Assembly: GCA_903813345.2 (NCBI GenBank)
Contig: CAIIXF020000004.1
Coordinates: forward strand, 13,724,196-13,788,195
DNA length: 64,000 nucleotides
Direction: 5' to 3'
From: Owenia fusiformis
Lineage: Eukaryota; Annelida; Polychaeta; Sabellida; Oweniidae
This document shows, piece after piece, positions 24,843 through 37,212 of the stretch (within the stretch, counting starts at the first letter, position 1; the number at the start of each line of letters is the position of its first letter). The translations under genes and the position numbers were made by a program. The notes below the pieces were generated by a model. That model was not told the DNA's origin, made no database searches, and saw nothing but the letters and a program-made list of their open reading frames with translations.

Positions 24843-27800
24843 ATGGAAACGAAAATGCTTGCGCTCACCGCTGTTTTCGTTGCATTATTTTCCGTCGAAT
24901 GTCAAGGAAAACTTAAAGGTAAAGAATTTTCCTACAGGAATTGTATTATTTTATACCACCTGTGGAATCATTGGTATTTGATCATTGCTAATATCACGTG
25001 TCTCGATTTTTTCATCAATCGTTTAATTGCATTTCTGGGGTCATGTTTTTTATGAGCTAAAATAATTAAAATGTGACGCCGTTGATGAAGTTTCAAAATT
25101 GAAAAAAAAACATCTCCTCTAAGTAAATCATAATTCAAATTGTCTTAAATAAATTCATGAAAATTCAAATATAATTAAAACGAACATGTGTTTATTGATT
25201 TTAAAGTACAAAGTGTATCTTAATTATTTGATTACACTTTATATTATTTTGCTTTATGCATACAATGGCTCTGTAATATTATTCCATAAAAGCTCCAAAC
25301 ATTGTTATCGTAATCGCTGATGCACTTGGTTACAATGACGTTGGGTTTAGGAACCCCAAGTTTGTGACACCCGTCATAGATACCTTGTCAAAAGAAGGAA
25401 TCCGCCTAGACAATTACTACGTTGAAGCATTTGCAACCGGTTTTAGAGCAAGTCTGATGACTGGGAAGTACTTCGTAAGTACATAAAAGGAACCTTATAT
25501 ATAACAGGACAGCACATCCCTAAGACAACTCTTCACGTGGGCATCTCATCCAGAGACAACTCATCCCGAGATATCTTATCTGATCTTGAAATATAACAAA
25601 ACAGTGTACAAGGAATTTAAATATTTAAACTTATATTTGAAAAATAGTGTATCAACTGATGTTCATCAATTACAACAATGGTTGGACATGGACTTTCCTT
25701 GGCATATATATTAATATTAGAAAAGAGGTCTCTTTGAGAAAAGCTTGTTCTTATACATTTAGGTATCCAACGCTGTTTTGGATTGCTTTTTAAGAATTTA
25801 GTTTTTTCGGGCTAATTTTGCACTCAAATTAATGTTTAAACAAAAAAAATATGTATAACAATAATCTATTTATCCATCTCATAACTGGGATGAATGGTCT
25901 TGTTTGGAGTTGTCCGAGGGATGAGTTGTCTTGGGCTTAGTTGTCTTAGGGATAAATTGGATATCACATTCAGTTAGACAATACGACTTTACGACCTTTT
26001 CAAAGTCCTACACATCTTTGTTTTGTAAAGCATTTCTCTGCTTCAAATGAATCCGTGCTGTTTTATCGTCCTAAACAAGTCGAGGGTAGAAAAACATCAA
26101 GACTTCAGAATTCAGCTGGAATTCAGTATTAAGAGGGATAAAAAACTAAATTTGATTACTTTTCCAGCCAAACACTGGATCAATGGCATTTATCCAGAAT
26201 GCCGTAGACAATTGTGTTCCCCACGATGAACTTAATCTGGCTGAGAGGTTACAACGTGTTGGTTACTCTACGTCTTTCATTGGTAAATGGCAGATGGGAT
26301 ATTCAAGGACGTCGTGTTTACCTAGAAACAGAGGATTTGATTACTTCTATGGTATTGTAGTGTCTGTATTATAGTATGTTCAAACTCACATGGTCTAATT
26401 CTTTGCCACGATGCCTGATTTGATACACAATGTAGGGATCATATGCTTAATTCTGGGCTAAAAAATGAAGTACTTTCACGAACGTAATCCGATAACGATA
26501 CATTGATCATATCATTCAAAACTGAATAACTACGGTATCAAAAGTCATTTTTGTCTGGAGAGAAAAGAGGTCTTCAACCGTATAGTACAACTTGGCACAA
26601 ATACGGATTTTAATACACTTATACAATTTACAGGTAGTTTTATGGGATGGAGGGGCAGCTACTTTGAACACACAAAAGCAGTTTGTGTTAAAAGGGGAAA
26701 TGAGACGACACAAGGGAAAATATGTTGTTATGAAAGGGCTGCTGACATCAGAGATTGTTTGAAATCCTGTCAAAGCAAGGCATATGTTCTCAGAGGTAGT
26801 GTTTATATTGTATCACAAACCACTATGGTTGAGAAATAGGGATCGAAACCAGCCATAGTTTTCTCCTGATGACCATTGTGAATTGTTGTGTTTTATGGAT
26901 TATGATGACGGCTTTGCGAACGGATGTTGACCCTTTGGATTGCCTATGGACTTCGAGACTGGATTGTATCTATCCCGCATCATTTGAGACTGAATACTCT
27001 ATCTTTTATGAGTACTAGTATCTACAACTATTTTTGATGTTATAAATATTGGCTATCAATTTTTTCAATTTTTCTTCAACATGTACGTATTGTAATGACT
27101 TCAGTATGAATGAAATGTCCCTTGGTGTTCTTGTCCTGGATTGTGATATTGGTTCTCGATTGGAAGGGAGAGGGGAATATTAGACACTGTTTCTTTTCAC
27201 GTTAGATTATGGTTTTGGGATATATAGGGTCTACTTTTCTTATGACAGATTTACACTTACACTTTGCTTTTCTTGTTGGGTTTCTTTAAAGTTTTTAGTC
27301 ACCCTTCCCTTTGGCATTTGTGCTTATATATTCGTACATTTGCCCAATTGGTTGCAATAAAATTCAAAACTGTTGTGTTATTCTCACTTCACATAATGCC
27401 AACAGTTTCCTTCTTTAACATATGGTCATTAAATCTACTTCAAGCTACTTTTAGTCCTGGGCTTAACGAACTCCTAATGCAATGATTCCTGTATTGTTTT
27501 TGTAACACAGGACTTGATTTTTGGGAAAACGACGAACCAGTTCTTGACGCCGATGGAGAATTTGGAACAGATCTGATAACATCAAAGGCAATCGAAAGGA
27601 TTGAAATGCAAGACGACGACAAGGTACGACAATGTTCCAATTCTACTTAATACAAAATACCAAAATACAAAATATATTTCGGAATACTATTTTTGGATCC
27701 CTTCTACACCCTATGATCTCGTGTAGCTCTTAACTGTTTGTACGCTTCTTATTTGTAGGCATTGTTTTTGACTGTGGCATATGAAACTCGAAAGCCAGCT

Positions 27801-30800
27801 AATCCGCCAGAAGAATATAAAAATAAAATTATTGATATACCAGATGGCAAACTTGGTCCTCTCAAAAGTCCAAGGAAGGACTTTGCAGGTATCTTATTAT
27901 TGATGTCTATATATTTTCAAACATTTGTGGACAATACTTCTGAAAAGTTCATTAGTATAACGAAAGACTTGTATAGTGTATTGTGTAATATGATATACGG
28001 TCGCTTGCAAATTATGCTAATCCACCCCTTGAATTCTATTTGAAGTTTCATAACCGAAGTGTTTGTATTTATGTTGCATATACGCTTGCTTTTCCATTTA
28101 AAGGTCCATGTGCAGTATCGCAAGTGATTTTGGATAGTCATATCTTTCACCAGAAGTACTTTCTGGCAATAAATACAGTGTTTTTTATTAAATCAATATG
28201 TTTTCTTTCAAGTTAAGTCCCCATGTTAATAAAAAATCAATCCAACTCTCTGAAAAATTATGGATTAGAGCCCAACCTTGGCACTTTTAAAAAAATGTTA
28301 TGCTCATTTTATAAAACAGGCTCTTGTTTTTCTCGATTTAAACATATTGAAAGTTTCTCCTACACTTTATTAACAATTTCCGAGAAGGGGATAGGTATTG
28401 AAATGCGTTAAAGTTAGAAACCACATATCCCATGCTATTTTCCCATAGGGAAAACTCGTGCTATCCATTGTATTCAGCATAATTTTGGTCATCGAAAATT
28501 AATATCTTCGAAACTAGACTTTCAATACCATTCTTTTTTGAAGATGTTTTAGACCCCTTGTTGAATAATATTTCCATGCAATAAAAATCAGAAAAAGAAG
28601 ATCCTCTTTTAAAAAAAATGTTGACATAATTTTTTGAATTGTTTGATCGAAATTTTTATCATCATGGGTACAGTAACTTGAAAGAAAACATATTGTTTTA
28701 ATAAAAACCACTGTATTTATGCACAGAAAGTTCTCATTGTGAAAGATATGACCGTCTAAAATCACTTGCCATACTGCACATATTCTTTTCTCAAAAAATG
28801 TTTATTTTAGACACGATCGTAAGAACACGTGTAAATTAATTGTTGACCAAATTTAGTGTACCGTCCTTACAGATGTAAAAGATACAAATGCTCTAACTTC
28901 GATAGATTTACCTGTTGTGATATGAAATTGCTACAGATTGTAGAATGACATTTCAACAATATATCCTGTAACTGTCATGACAAATAGTTTCAAAATGAAA
29001 AAGTTATGGTCGTTATGGTAACAGGAGTTGGTGGTATGTGGAGCAGCGTCACAATTATTTTTTATTGTCTTTTATGAATCTTTATCCTACTCATATCATC
29101 GTGGCACTCAACCATTTGTTCCTATAAAACATCACAGTATGTCCCACAACAGCATAAGGATTAGTACTCTAATGTTATTTTATCATTTTACATGACTATG
29201 ATTATCCAGTATTATGTTTTCCCCTGATTATCTATATGTTTGTGGTGCATTCAAAGACCAGAGATTCAAAGACCGGACAAGACCGCTGCTATTTGTCTTC
29301 AGATTGCTGATAACATTCGCTTCCAGTTGAGTCTCATTTGAATACTGAACTTCTAACAAATAACGCTTTGAGATGCTCATTAAGGTTAAAGTCTAAAGGG
29401 GGTTTTTTTTTCAGGTAAATATTGGGCATTGTACAAAAAGGTTTAGTGTCAAGACACTCCATTTTGAGATTTGTTGGCTTTGCTTTGTGAATTGGTGCAT
29501 TGTGGAGGTGCAATATTGACTTTCCTTATTAACCCAGGGAACTTTTATTTTAAGCACTTGAATAATATTTCTTTGATTACACTGATGACGTAACATAGTT
29601 CTGACATGTATCAATGACACCATCATACATAAGAGAACATAAAAGCAACAATAATACAGTATTGAAGAAAAGAAAACATTGATAGAAAACACAATGATAA
29701 ACACTCTTACAAATGGTTATATTTTAGCAATTAATCTGATTTTAGCGATGTTCTGGAACTGCTCCACATACCTCTCACTTCCGTAACAATGACAACCGTA
29801 ACTTTAACCAGTTTAGACTATATGCAATGAGAGTTGGTTGACACATTGTTATAATGTTTCTCTACGATCTGTAGCAATTTCATTGCAAAAATCCTAAATC
29901 CCTTAAAATTAGAGTATTTGTATCTTTACTTTCCGGACACCCTGTATCTTTTTGAGTTAAAAAGAACGGTTCCCTTGACCTGGTCAAAGTATCTTAATTT
30001 AAGAATAAGCCGGGTGTCGATGTTTAATGCGTGGAACTTGCAGTAATGCTTATATTTAAATATCAGTTAATGACACAATTATTGTGAGCCATTCGTTTTT
30101 TAATCTTACAGCCATGGTAAATGCAGTTGATACAGGGTTGGGGAAAATCATCCAGAAGCTAAAAGACAAAGACCTTTGGGAAAACACAGTCCTCCTGTTT
30201 ACACCCGGTTCGTATATCTGAGTTAACTAGGGTCGGTACAATATGGAAAAAAAGCGGACGCGTTCATAATATGCGAGTATTCATGATAACTTTCTATGTT
30301 TTTAAAGTGTGCTTTATTTCTATACTAGCAACGAAGGATCAACTCGCTGTGTAAATTTTTATAATTTTATAACGGTCATTTGTGAATGAATAATATATTG
30401 ATATCATTTCCTTTGTTTCTGTCTCCTCATCCTCCGAACGCAGGGTTCCAGACATCATCCACAAAGTTCCTTGCTACTTCCTGGAAGAAGGAGGTACGAG
30501 TTCTGGAGGCCTGTGTTCGGAGGATGCTGTCTCCTTAACCCATGTCGATGTGTCATTTTAAAAATATGACTTGCTTTCAGACAAAGGCGGGAACAAGAAT
30601 GTGCAAAACAATTGGCCGCTAAGGGGGGCAGGAATGAACTACTTCGAGGGCAGAATACGCGGTTTAGGTATACTAGCCGGTGCCATAACTCATGGCGGTA
30701 AAGGTAAGTGGGTGAATGGGACAGTAGATCGTCGAGGGGAGCTAAAGAAAATTCTTCGATTATTAGCAATATTTGGACTTGGATATAGCTGACGCGGAAT

Positions 30801-33800
30801 ATGGCATATATTCATGGTTGTGCGGTATTTGGGATACGGGTGAATATGTCATACTCACCTGCGGTATATGACATATTCCGCAGGTTAGTATGGCATATTC
30901 CGCAGTGCATATGCGATACATTGACTTAAGTGAATACCAGATACTCACTGCGGAATAAGTCATACTCTCCTGCGGAATATGGCATACTCAACTGCGGAAT
31001 ATGCCAAATACTGCAGATGAAAACGCGATACAGAAACCCTCGATTTGATTGGTCAAAAGAATCGATCCTAAATGGAAAACTACGCTGGATTACCAATATA
31101 GTTAGCGCTTCGAGTACTAATATAAATGAATGCTGGATTGATTAAGTACGATTATTATGCGTAATTGCTAAATGATACTCCTGAAAGTATCAGAAATGTA
31201 TATATCGTGATTGCCAATACAACAATATATAAACACTCGTGACTTTTTAGGTTTTTATCTGACTTTTGTCAATATTGATTTGGTTATAAAAGTCACATAT
31301 AAGCTTCAAAAGTGTAAGTTCGTTTATTTATGCGTCATAATGTTTCCGTTGAAGTGTGTTTTTGCGTGTAACACTAACACAAACAGCCTCAAACAAACCG
31401 GTACCGTACTGGTGTATGTTATTCAATTGTATTAGTTGATATATTCAATGCACTAAGATGTTGATTCAGTAATCATAATAATAATTCATAAACTTTAGCA
31501 CGTTCGTTGAATCAATGTAATTGACAATTGTGTACTTCCGTATCGCGTTCTCATTGGTCAATGTGTATGCCGTATACCACAGGTGAATCTGGCATATGCA
31601 ACAAGTGAATATGCCATATTCGTAACGGAATATGACATATATTTGTATCGTGTTTACCGCGTAACAATTTTTGATAAATGTTTGTCGCTGTAAGGGGATG
31701 GCCTTACTATAAAGCACTGTGGTCAGTCATTCTGCCTCTCATTCTGTCTGTCTGCCTGAATATACCCTATACCGCTTGACCTTCAAACTTAAACATACTA
31801 AGTGGCTCAGTGGGCATTCTACGAAGGTCACGTTCATTCCAAGGTAAAAGGTCAATATCTAGGTATTAAGGTTTTTAAGACACTTGGTCATTGCTAAGAC
31901 CCTTCACGACCCATGATTAGGTGACCTTAGGTCACAGTCAACGTTATGGGCCAAGGTCATTCAAAGGGAACAGGTAAATATCTTGATATTTGGCGTAAAC
32001 TTCATTTTGGGGCTGTTGTGAACCTTGGCGACCCAAAGTTCAATATTTAGGTACTTTGGTGATATAATATCATTAATCCTACGGTGACCCATGGCGAGCA
32101 ATGCTTAGGTACCACTCGAAAATTTCAACAAAATAATCTTGAAAACGTTTTATTCATCACGAGACTTACATATTTGCCTTTTAATCAGGAATATGTGATA
32201 CCATTTTACCAGTCAGATTCACATAGTTAGTTCTTGTTCTTCATTCCCAATAACTATGATTTCAAATTTTAGGCAAAGATTTACCCAAACCTTACAGTGG
32301 ATTAATCCACATGACTGACTGGTACAGAACTTTCCTATCCCTAGCTAAGGCAGATATAGGTAACTCCGGTGTTGACTCGTATGATGTCTGGAATTCTATC
32401 CGGTAATTAAAATATATATAAATCAGGGAGATTTCCTTTCAAAAACTCCAAAATAAATCGTTCGTGCCTAAAACCTGCCCAGAAGAATGACTAAATGAAT
32501 GACTTACCCTAGTCAAAAAGACAGAGCCTGAATCGTAGTCTTAACCAAAAGTAAATTGAAATTGAAATTTTGTTTTCAAAAAAAAGTGATTTTTGTCAGT
32601 AATGATATTCATCAAAGATAAACCCCTATCATCTCCATGTAGGGATAGACCTCTAAGGTTCTCTTTATATTGAGATCATTGCAACATCAAAAGCCCTACT
32701 AAATGTATTGCATTTAAAATTTCATAGTTCAGTTTAGAATAAAATGGGGTAACATCAGTTCCCTCTTTAATGCGGGATAATGTCTTATCATATGTTTACA
32801 TGATTGATGCAAGTAAGTCATGTATTGATAATATGTTCAAGATACTTACATTTAATCATCATTTTTAATTTAAGTCGATTCCAATTGCAGTCTCTCTAAA
32901 CCATTTTCAATTTAAGTTGATTTTAATTGCAGTCTCTCTAAACCATTTTCAATTTAAGTTGATTCCAATTGCAGTCTCTCTAAACCATTTTCAATTTAAG
33001 TTGATTCCAATTGCAGTGTCTCTAAACCATTTTCAATTTAAGTCGATTCCAATTGCAGTGTCTCTAAACCATTTTCAATTTAAGTTGATTCCAATTGCAG
33101 TCTCTCTAAACCATTTTCAATTTAAGTTGATTCCAATTGCAGTGTCTCTAAACCATTTTCAATTTAAGTTGATTCCAATTGCAGTCTCTCTAAACCATTT
33201 TCAATTTAAGTTGATTCCAATTGCAGTCTCTCTAAACCATTTTCAATTTAAGTTGATTCCAATTGCAGTCTCTCTAAACCATTTTCAATTTAAGTCGATT
33301 CCAATTGCAGTGTCTCTAAACCATTTTCAATTTAAGTCGATTCCAATTGCAGTCTCTCTAAACCATTTTCAATTTAAGTCGATTTTAATTGCAGTCTCTC
33401 TAAACCATTTTCAATTTAAGTCTATTTTAATTGCAGTGTCTCTAAACCAAGCCCAAGAACTGAGATACTTCATAGTTTGAACCCGGAAATACCCAGACTC
33501 GGGAGCCCCCTCTACCCAGATACATTTGACAGTTCGATCCAAGCTGCGATTAGGATAGAAAAGTATAAACTACTCACCGGAAGTAAGTTAATTGTTGTCA
33601 AAACGCCTTCGAATGGGCGACTATATAGTAATAGGTTGTTATTAAAACTTATCAAAACGTGACTTGCCATTTTTTGTTATTTATCGGTTGGGTTCCTTGA
33701 AATGTGAAATATGAGCATGCACCGCTATTTACAGCAAACAGAATCCCTATATAGAATAGCACAAGGTTTTTTGATATGTCATTATTATAGAAGGTCGCCC

Positions 33801-35238
33801 GTAACTTGGCCGTAGGAACCTTAATTTCCATGTTAACCATAACATCAGTTTTGCATCGTTTTGTAAAGAATGAGTTTTTCAGTGACATTGACTGTTCTGT
33901 TACTTATCATCGTTTAGTATAGCTATTTTAACTAAAAAGTCAAAATATCGTATGAATCACGATTTTGAAGACACTTTTTATATCTTTCCGTACACTATGA
34001 ATGGGAAAAGTAAAATATGAAACTAAAAATGCCTAAACAAATTTCTTCTACGATAGACCAAGAAGATCCAATGTCAATGACAAATTGTCATCTTTAGGGA
34101 TATATTATAATGGAGCGTATGGTGGTTGGGTTGCTCCTGCTGAATACCCTGAACTTGTGACTGTCGAACCAGATCTTAATGACACAAGCAATGTACATCT
34201 GTACAACATTAAAGACGATCCAGAGGAGAAGATAGAATTAAGTTCAAAGATGCCAAATAAGGTTTGTTGGCTTACTACTTATGCATTTGATGGTCGAAAA
34301 AGTGGAAGATGCATTTGTCAACTAAAATGGAACAATATTTTCATAATAGAACTCACCTACCATTTGTATCGTATTTCTAGCCAATGTTTTGGTAATAACC
34401 CTCTTGTGCTGTATAAACAGATATGACTATACCCAATTTGCTAATTGATATGAAATATTATCTTATATTAAGATTAATATTTGCACCAGCACGAAATGTT
34501 ATGTTCTCTCCAATTAGCAAATGAGCAGATCATGGAAAGACACACAAATCAAAACTCGTATCATTGGAAGCGTCGTGTCAATCCTAACTCCTATTCACAA
34601 ATAGAGAATACCAAAGTGCAATCGATACGTTCTAAAAGCGTCCAAAATAAACAGTTTGATTAATCAGCAGCAATATATTGTTTACGTGAATTGGGTAATA
34701 TTACGAATTTTCTAGTTTTAAACGATCGTATGTACTTCTGCACTTAATGGTACAATTGACTAAATTCTGTTCGTGAAACATTTGATGTGTTTGAGTGAAC
34801 AAAATTTGTTTGCGACATTTTATTAAATTCTCCACTTTTGGACCACACTGCGTAAGTAAAACGAGATGATTTTCTGACAAAATAGTCTAATTACACGCTT
34901 AATTGCACTAACGTAGTTTATCAAACTTGTGGAAAATGCATGTTATTGTTGATCAAGGAGATGCTAGATAAACTATAAGACGGGATTAACCCTGAACCCC
35001 TGTCCTTACCCTGTTGGTCCCCCGAACCTAGTGTATGAATGCAACGAGGTTCTTGTATGTTCTGCTGTAGGTCAAGGAAATGCTAGATAGGCTAAAAGAG
35101 CTACAACCATTGACTAAACCTGAACCATACCCCTGCCCTGACCCTGTTGGTGCCCCTGCACTTGTAAGTGAAGGCGCCAATGACAGTCCAGAAGATGACG
35201 TTTATGCATGGAAACCGTGGATTGTCGATACAAAATAA
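24843..35238 (+). CDS. Arylsulfatase-B-like pseudo-enzyme, 11 exons
   Basis: Exons 24843-24918, 25293-25474, 26168-26351, 26634-26795, 27511-27623, 27759-27888, 30112-30207, 30581-30703, 32273-32402, 34057-34261 and 35071-35238 join in matching phases to 522 residues, near the family's usual size. A signal peptide ([16 protein letters not shown]) precedes PNIVIVIAD. Family landmarks persist: [51 protein letters not shown] and [10 protein letters not shown]. The catalytic core is lost: the formylglycine motif CxPxR is ATGFR (73-77), ADDLG is ADALG (35-37), GKWHLG is GKWQMG (Gln128), TDNGG is PDKGG (315-318), and the Lys after RG-x is Gly332. The fold is likely kept for secretion or glycan binding, without sulfatase activity. 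Absence of in-frame stops argues that selection maintains it. Confidence 0.85.
28110..28785. mobile_element. Foldback element in sulfatase intron 6
   Basis: TGTGCAGTATCGCAAGTGAT at 28110 pairs with its near complement ending TACTGCACA near 28785. Arms continue through the GATATGAC and TATGTTTTCTTTCAAGT blocks, about 110 bp each. Confidence 0.7.
28868..29946. mobile_element. Foldback element with CACCCTG end, sulfatase intron 6
   Basis: The right end GGACACCCTG/TA at 29944 and a decayed left end TA/CAGATGTAAAAGATAC at 28870 pair inward through GATACAAATNCTCTAA, GAAATTGCTACAGAT and TGTGGAGCAG blocks. The TA flanks match the element at 973. No transposase ORF. Confidence 0.7.
30788..31645. repeat. 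Dispersed TGCGGAATATGGCATA repeats in sulfatase intron 8
   Basis: Short units such as CTGCGGAATATGGCATACTC recur in both orientations from 30793 to 31016, with a second patch at 31565-31645. They sit 85 bp after a coding exon. Function unknown. Confidence 0.55.
32866..33450. repeat. 42-bp minisatellite, 14 copies, in sulfatase intron 9
   Basis: The unit runs GATTCCAATTGCAGTCTCTC then TAAACCATTTTCAATTTAAGT. Because 42 is a multiple of 3, it leaves an open frame of 187 codons (14-residue repeats) by chance. Each unit holds a pyrimidine-rich CAATTGCAG resembling a splice acceptor. It lies between exons ending at 32402 and starting at 34057. Confidence 0.93.
34953..35069 (+). pseudogene. Decayed tandem duplicate of the sulfatase terminal exon start
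   Basis: GATCAAGGAGATGCTAGATA at 34953 copies GGTCAAGGAAATGCTAGATA at 35070, 117 bp downstream. The following CTGAACCCCTGTCCTTACCC block copies the real exon's CTGAACC...CCCTGCCCTGACCC. An in-frame stop follows at once. Confidence 0.75.
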
Positions 35239-35254
35239 ACATATCATAAGCATA

Positions 35255-36060
35255 TCGATATTTATTTATTATTTATTTATTTATTTATTTATTACACCTT
35301 TAAAACGGTGGCACACCAATACTGGGTGCTCTTACAAAAATGTACATAAAATACAAAACATATTCATTTGTGGTATCATTGAGATTAGGGTGAAACAAAT
35401 GCATTAGATAAAAATTGTTTGATACTTCAAAACTTCAATCTCATGCCCATAAACACTATGTATATCATTGCCCAGTAGCCATTGTAATTTGCCCTGAACA
35501 TTAAGAGATATAAAATGGTTAAAAACATGTTCATTATTGCCTTCAAGTGCACTCTTTATGTTCGAAAATAAGACAGAACGATGGGAGGTGAAATATGGAC
35601 ATAATAGTAGGCGGTGGGAAAGATCATCAATCCCTGAATTACAAAATTTGCATAATCCATCACTATGGCCCCATCTTTTCAAATCTGCACCAACCATGTA
35701 ACATCCTGTCCTAGCTCGAAACTTTAAAACAGCAAGTCTAAAATCATTTGAAATGTGCATGTAACGTTCAAGACCCCAATTCGTTTTAACCTGTTTATAA
35801 ACGTTTAGTGAGGATTTTACATTTATTGATTTAGATATATCAGTTTTCATTTGGCTATTTGTGATGGCTTTATATGTCTTCATCCAGGAAGTGTTAGGTC
35901 TAAACATAACATCATCCAGTCCTCTATCTTTCATAATTGAGTGGATGTTTCTCATATATGGCCAACACAAATTTTTATTAAGCCTATGGTGTTCTAACAT
36001 ACTTTGAAAAACAATGTTTAAAAGATCATTCCTATCATTTTTTACAAGGTACGATATCAA
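35255..36060 (-). mobile_element. 5'-truncated LINE, ORF2 C-terminus and (TAAA)n tail
   Basis: The minus-strand ORF 35404-36060 encodes 218 residues ending a non-LTR retrotransposon ORF2. It lacks the reverse transcriptase core but has the C-terminal zinc-binding motif C-x2-C-x8-H-x4-C (CKFC...SHRLLLC). Downstream on the same strand is a short 3' UTR and a TAAA repeat tail (35261-35292). The element inserted antisense about 17 bp after the sulfatase stop, so it would form part of that gene's 3' UTR. The frame is intact over 218 codons, so the insertion is fairly young. Confidence 0.85.
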
Positions 36061-37212
36061 AGTAAATTCTCATTGATTGATTTGTGCAATGTTTAACTTT
36101 GAACAAAATAAAGATCAATGCATTTTTGTACTTCTTATTATTTATATGGCAATGCGTCTGATTGTATCATGGTTTGATCACAATGTGCCCGATTCATAGC
36201 CAAGTTACACTCCCCTCCATAAGTTTGGCAACCTTAGCTCCCCCATTGAACTACGTGTTAAAGCCCCTTCACGCTTAAATTTTTGTTTACTTACCCTGCG
36301 ATCAAATTACTTAAAATATTGATGGAAACGTAACTTGACTTTATTTCCAATACTCCAAATTTTCCCAATTTTTTCCTCAATTACAATAGGTCGAACATTT
36401 ATAATAAATTTGATGACTTTTTGAAAATCGTCATTCCCATGTAAACCAATGGGAAATGGTTGGTTCGGGGCAAATCAGAAATCATGATATCTATTTAGTA
36501 AAAGATTCAGCAAAAAATAATTTCACATAGAAAATTGAACTGTCTAACTTTTTGTACAATAAGTGTTTAGTTTACTTGATTAATACTAAAGTTACAGAGC
36601 TTCAATGTCATTTTTGGAAAATCATTTTTCGCCTCCTGTGTTATTTCAATGGGAGACTTTTTTTGTAAACAATTTTGACTTTAAAGACGACTTTGTTGAA
36701 CTTGAAAAAACGTATCACTTTTTTGTAAAATAAAGTTTGCAAATATAATTGCCTACCTAACTTGTATTTTTTGCAAGGACTCGAATGGATGGATATTCTG
36801 TTGATTCCGCCATTTGTGACAACGGTATCTGACTTTACCGTTGTCGGGCTATTCCGGTGTGAGCATAATATAAGCTTGACATGGTATCTCAGTGACACAG
36901 CAAATGGGTTTCTAGAACATCCCTTTGAAAGCATCTATCCTAAGTTATGTCCCGTTTGCTCCCAACATTAGTTAATATAGCTAATAATTCAGTTGGTGCC
37001 CGAACTGTGGTAAAGATGTTACACTTTTCATATATATTCTAGTCGTAATTCAACACAGGAGATGTTCACTGGCTAAAGTATATATCCACAGTAGCACATA
37101 ACCGAGTTCCCTGTTTTTAAAGTTTTGAAAACAACTTGTACTTCATGGAAATTGTATTACTAATACCAATAATCTTTAAGTCATCATCTAAATCAGGAAC
37201 ATTTGTTTTTTA
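36061..37212. other. Intergenic, no gene recognised
   Basis: Contains the third copy of CCTCCATAAGTTTGG (36213) and AT-rich DNA. Short ORFs at 36641-36971 on both strands overlap and show no domain. Confidence 0.4.

Noticed and set aside
32917-33480. 187-codon open frame of 14-residue repeats
   Set aside because: An intronic 42-bp minisatellite whose length is a multiple of three; no signal peptide or domain, and it sits between sulfatase exons.
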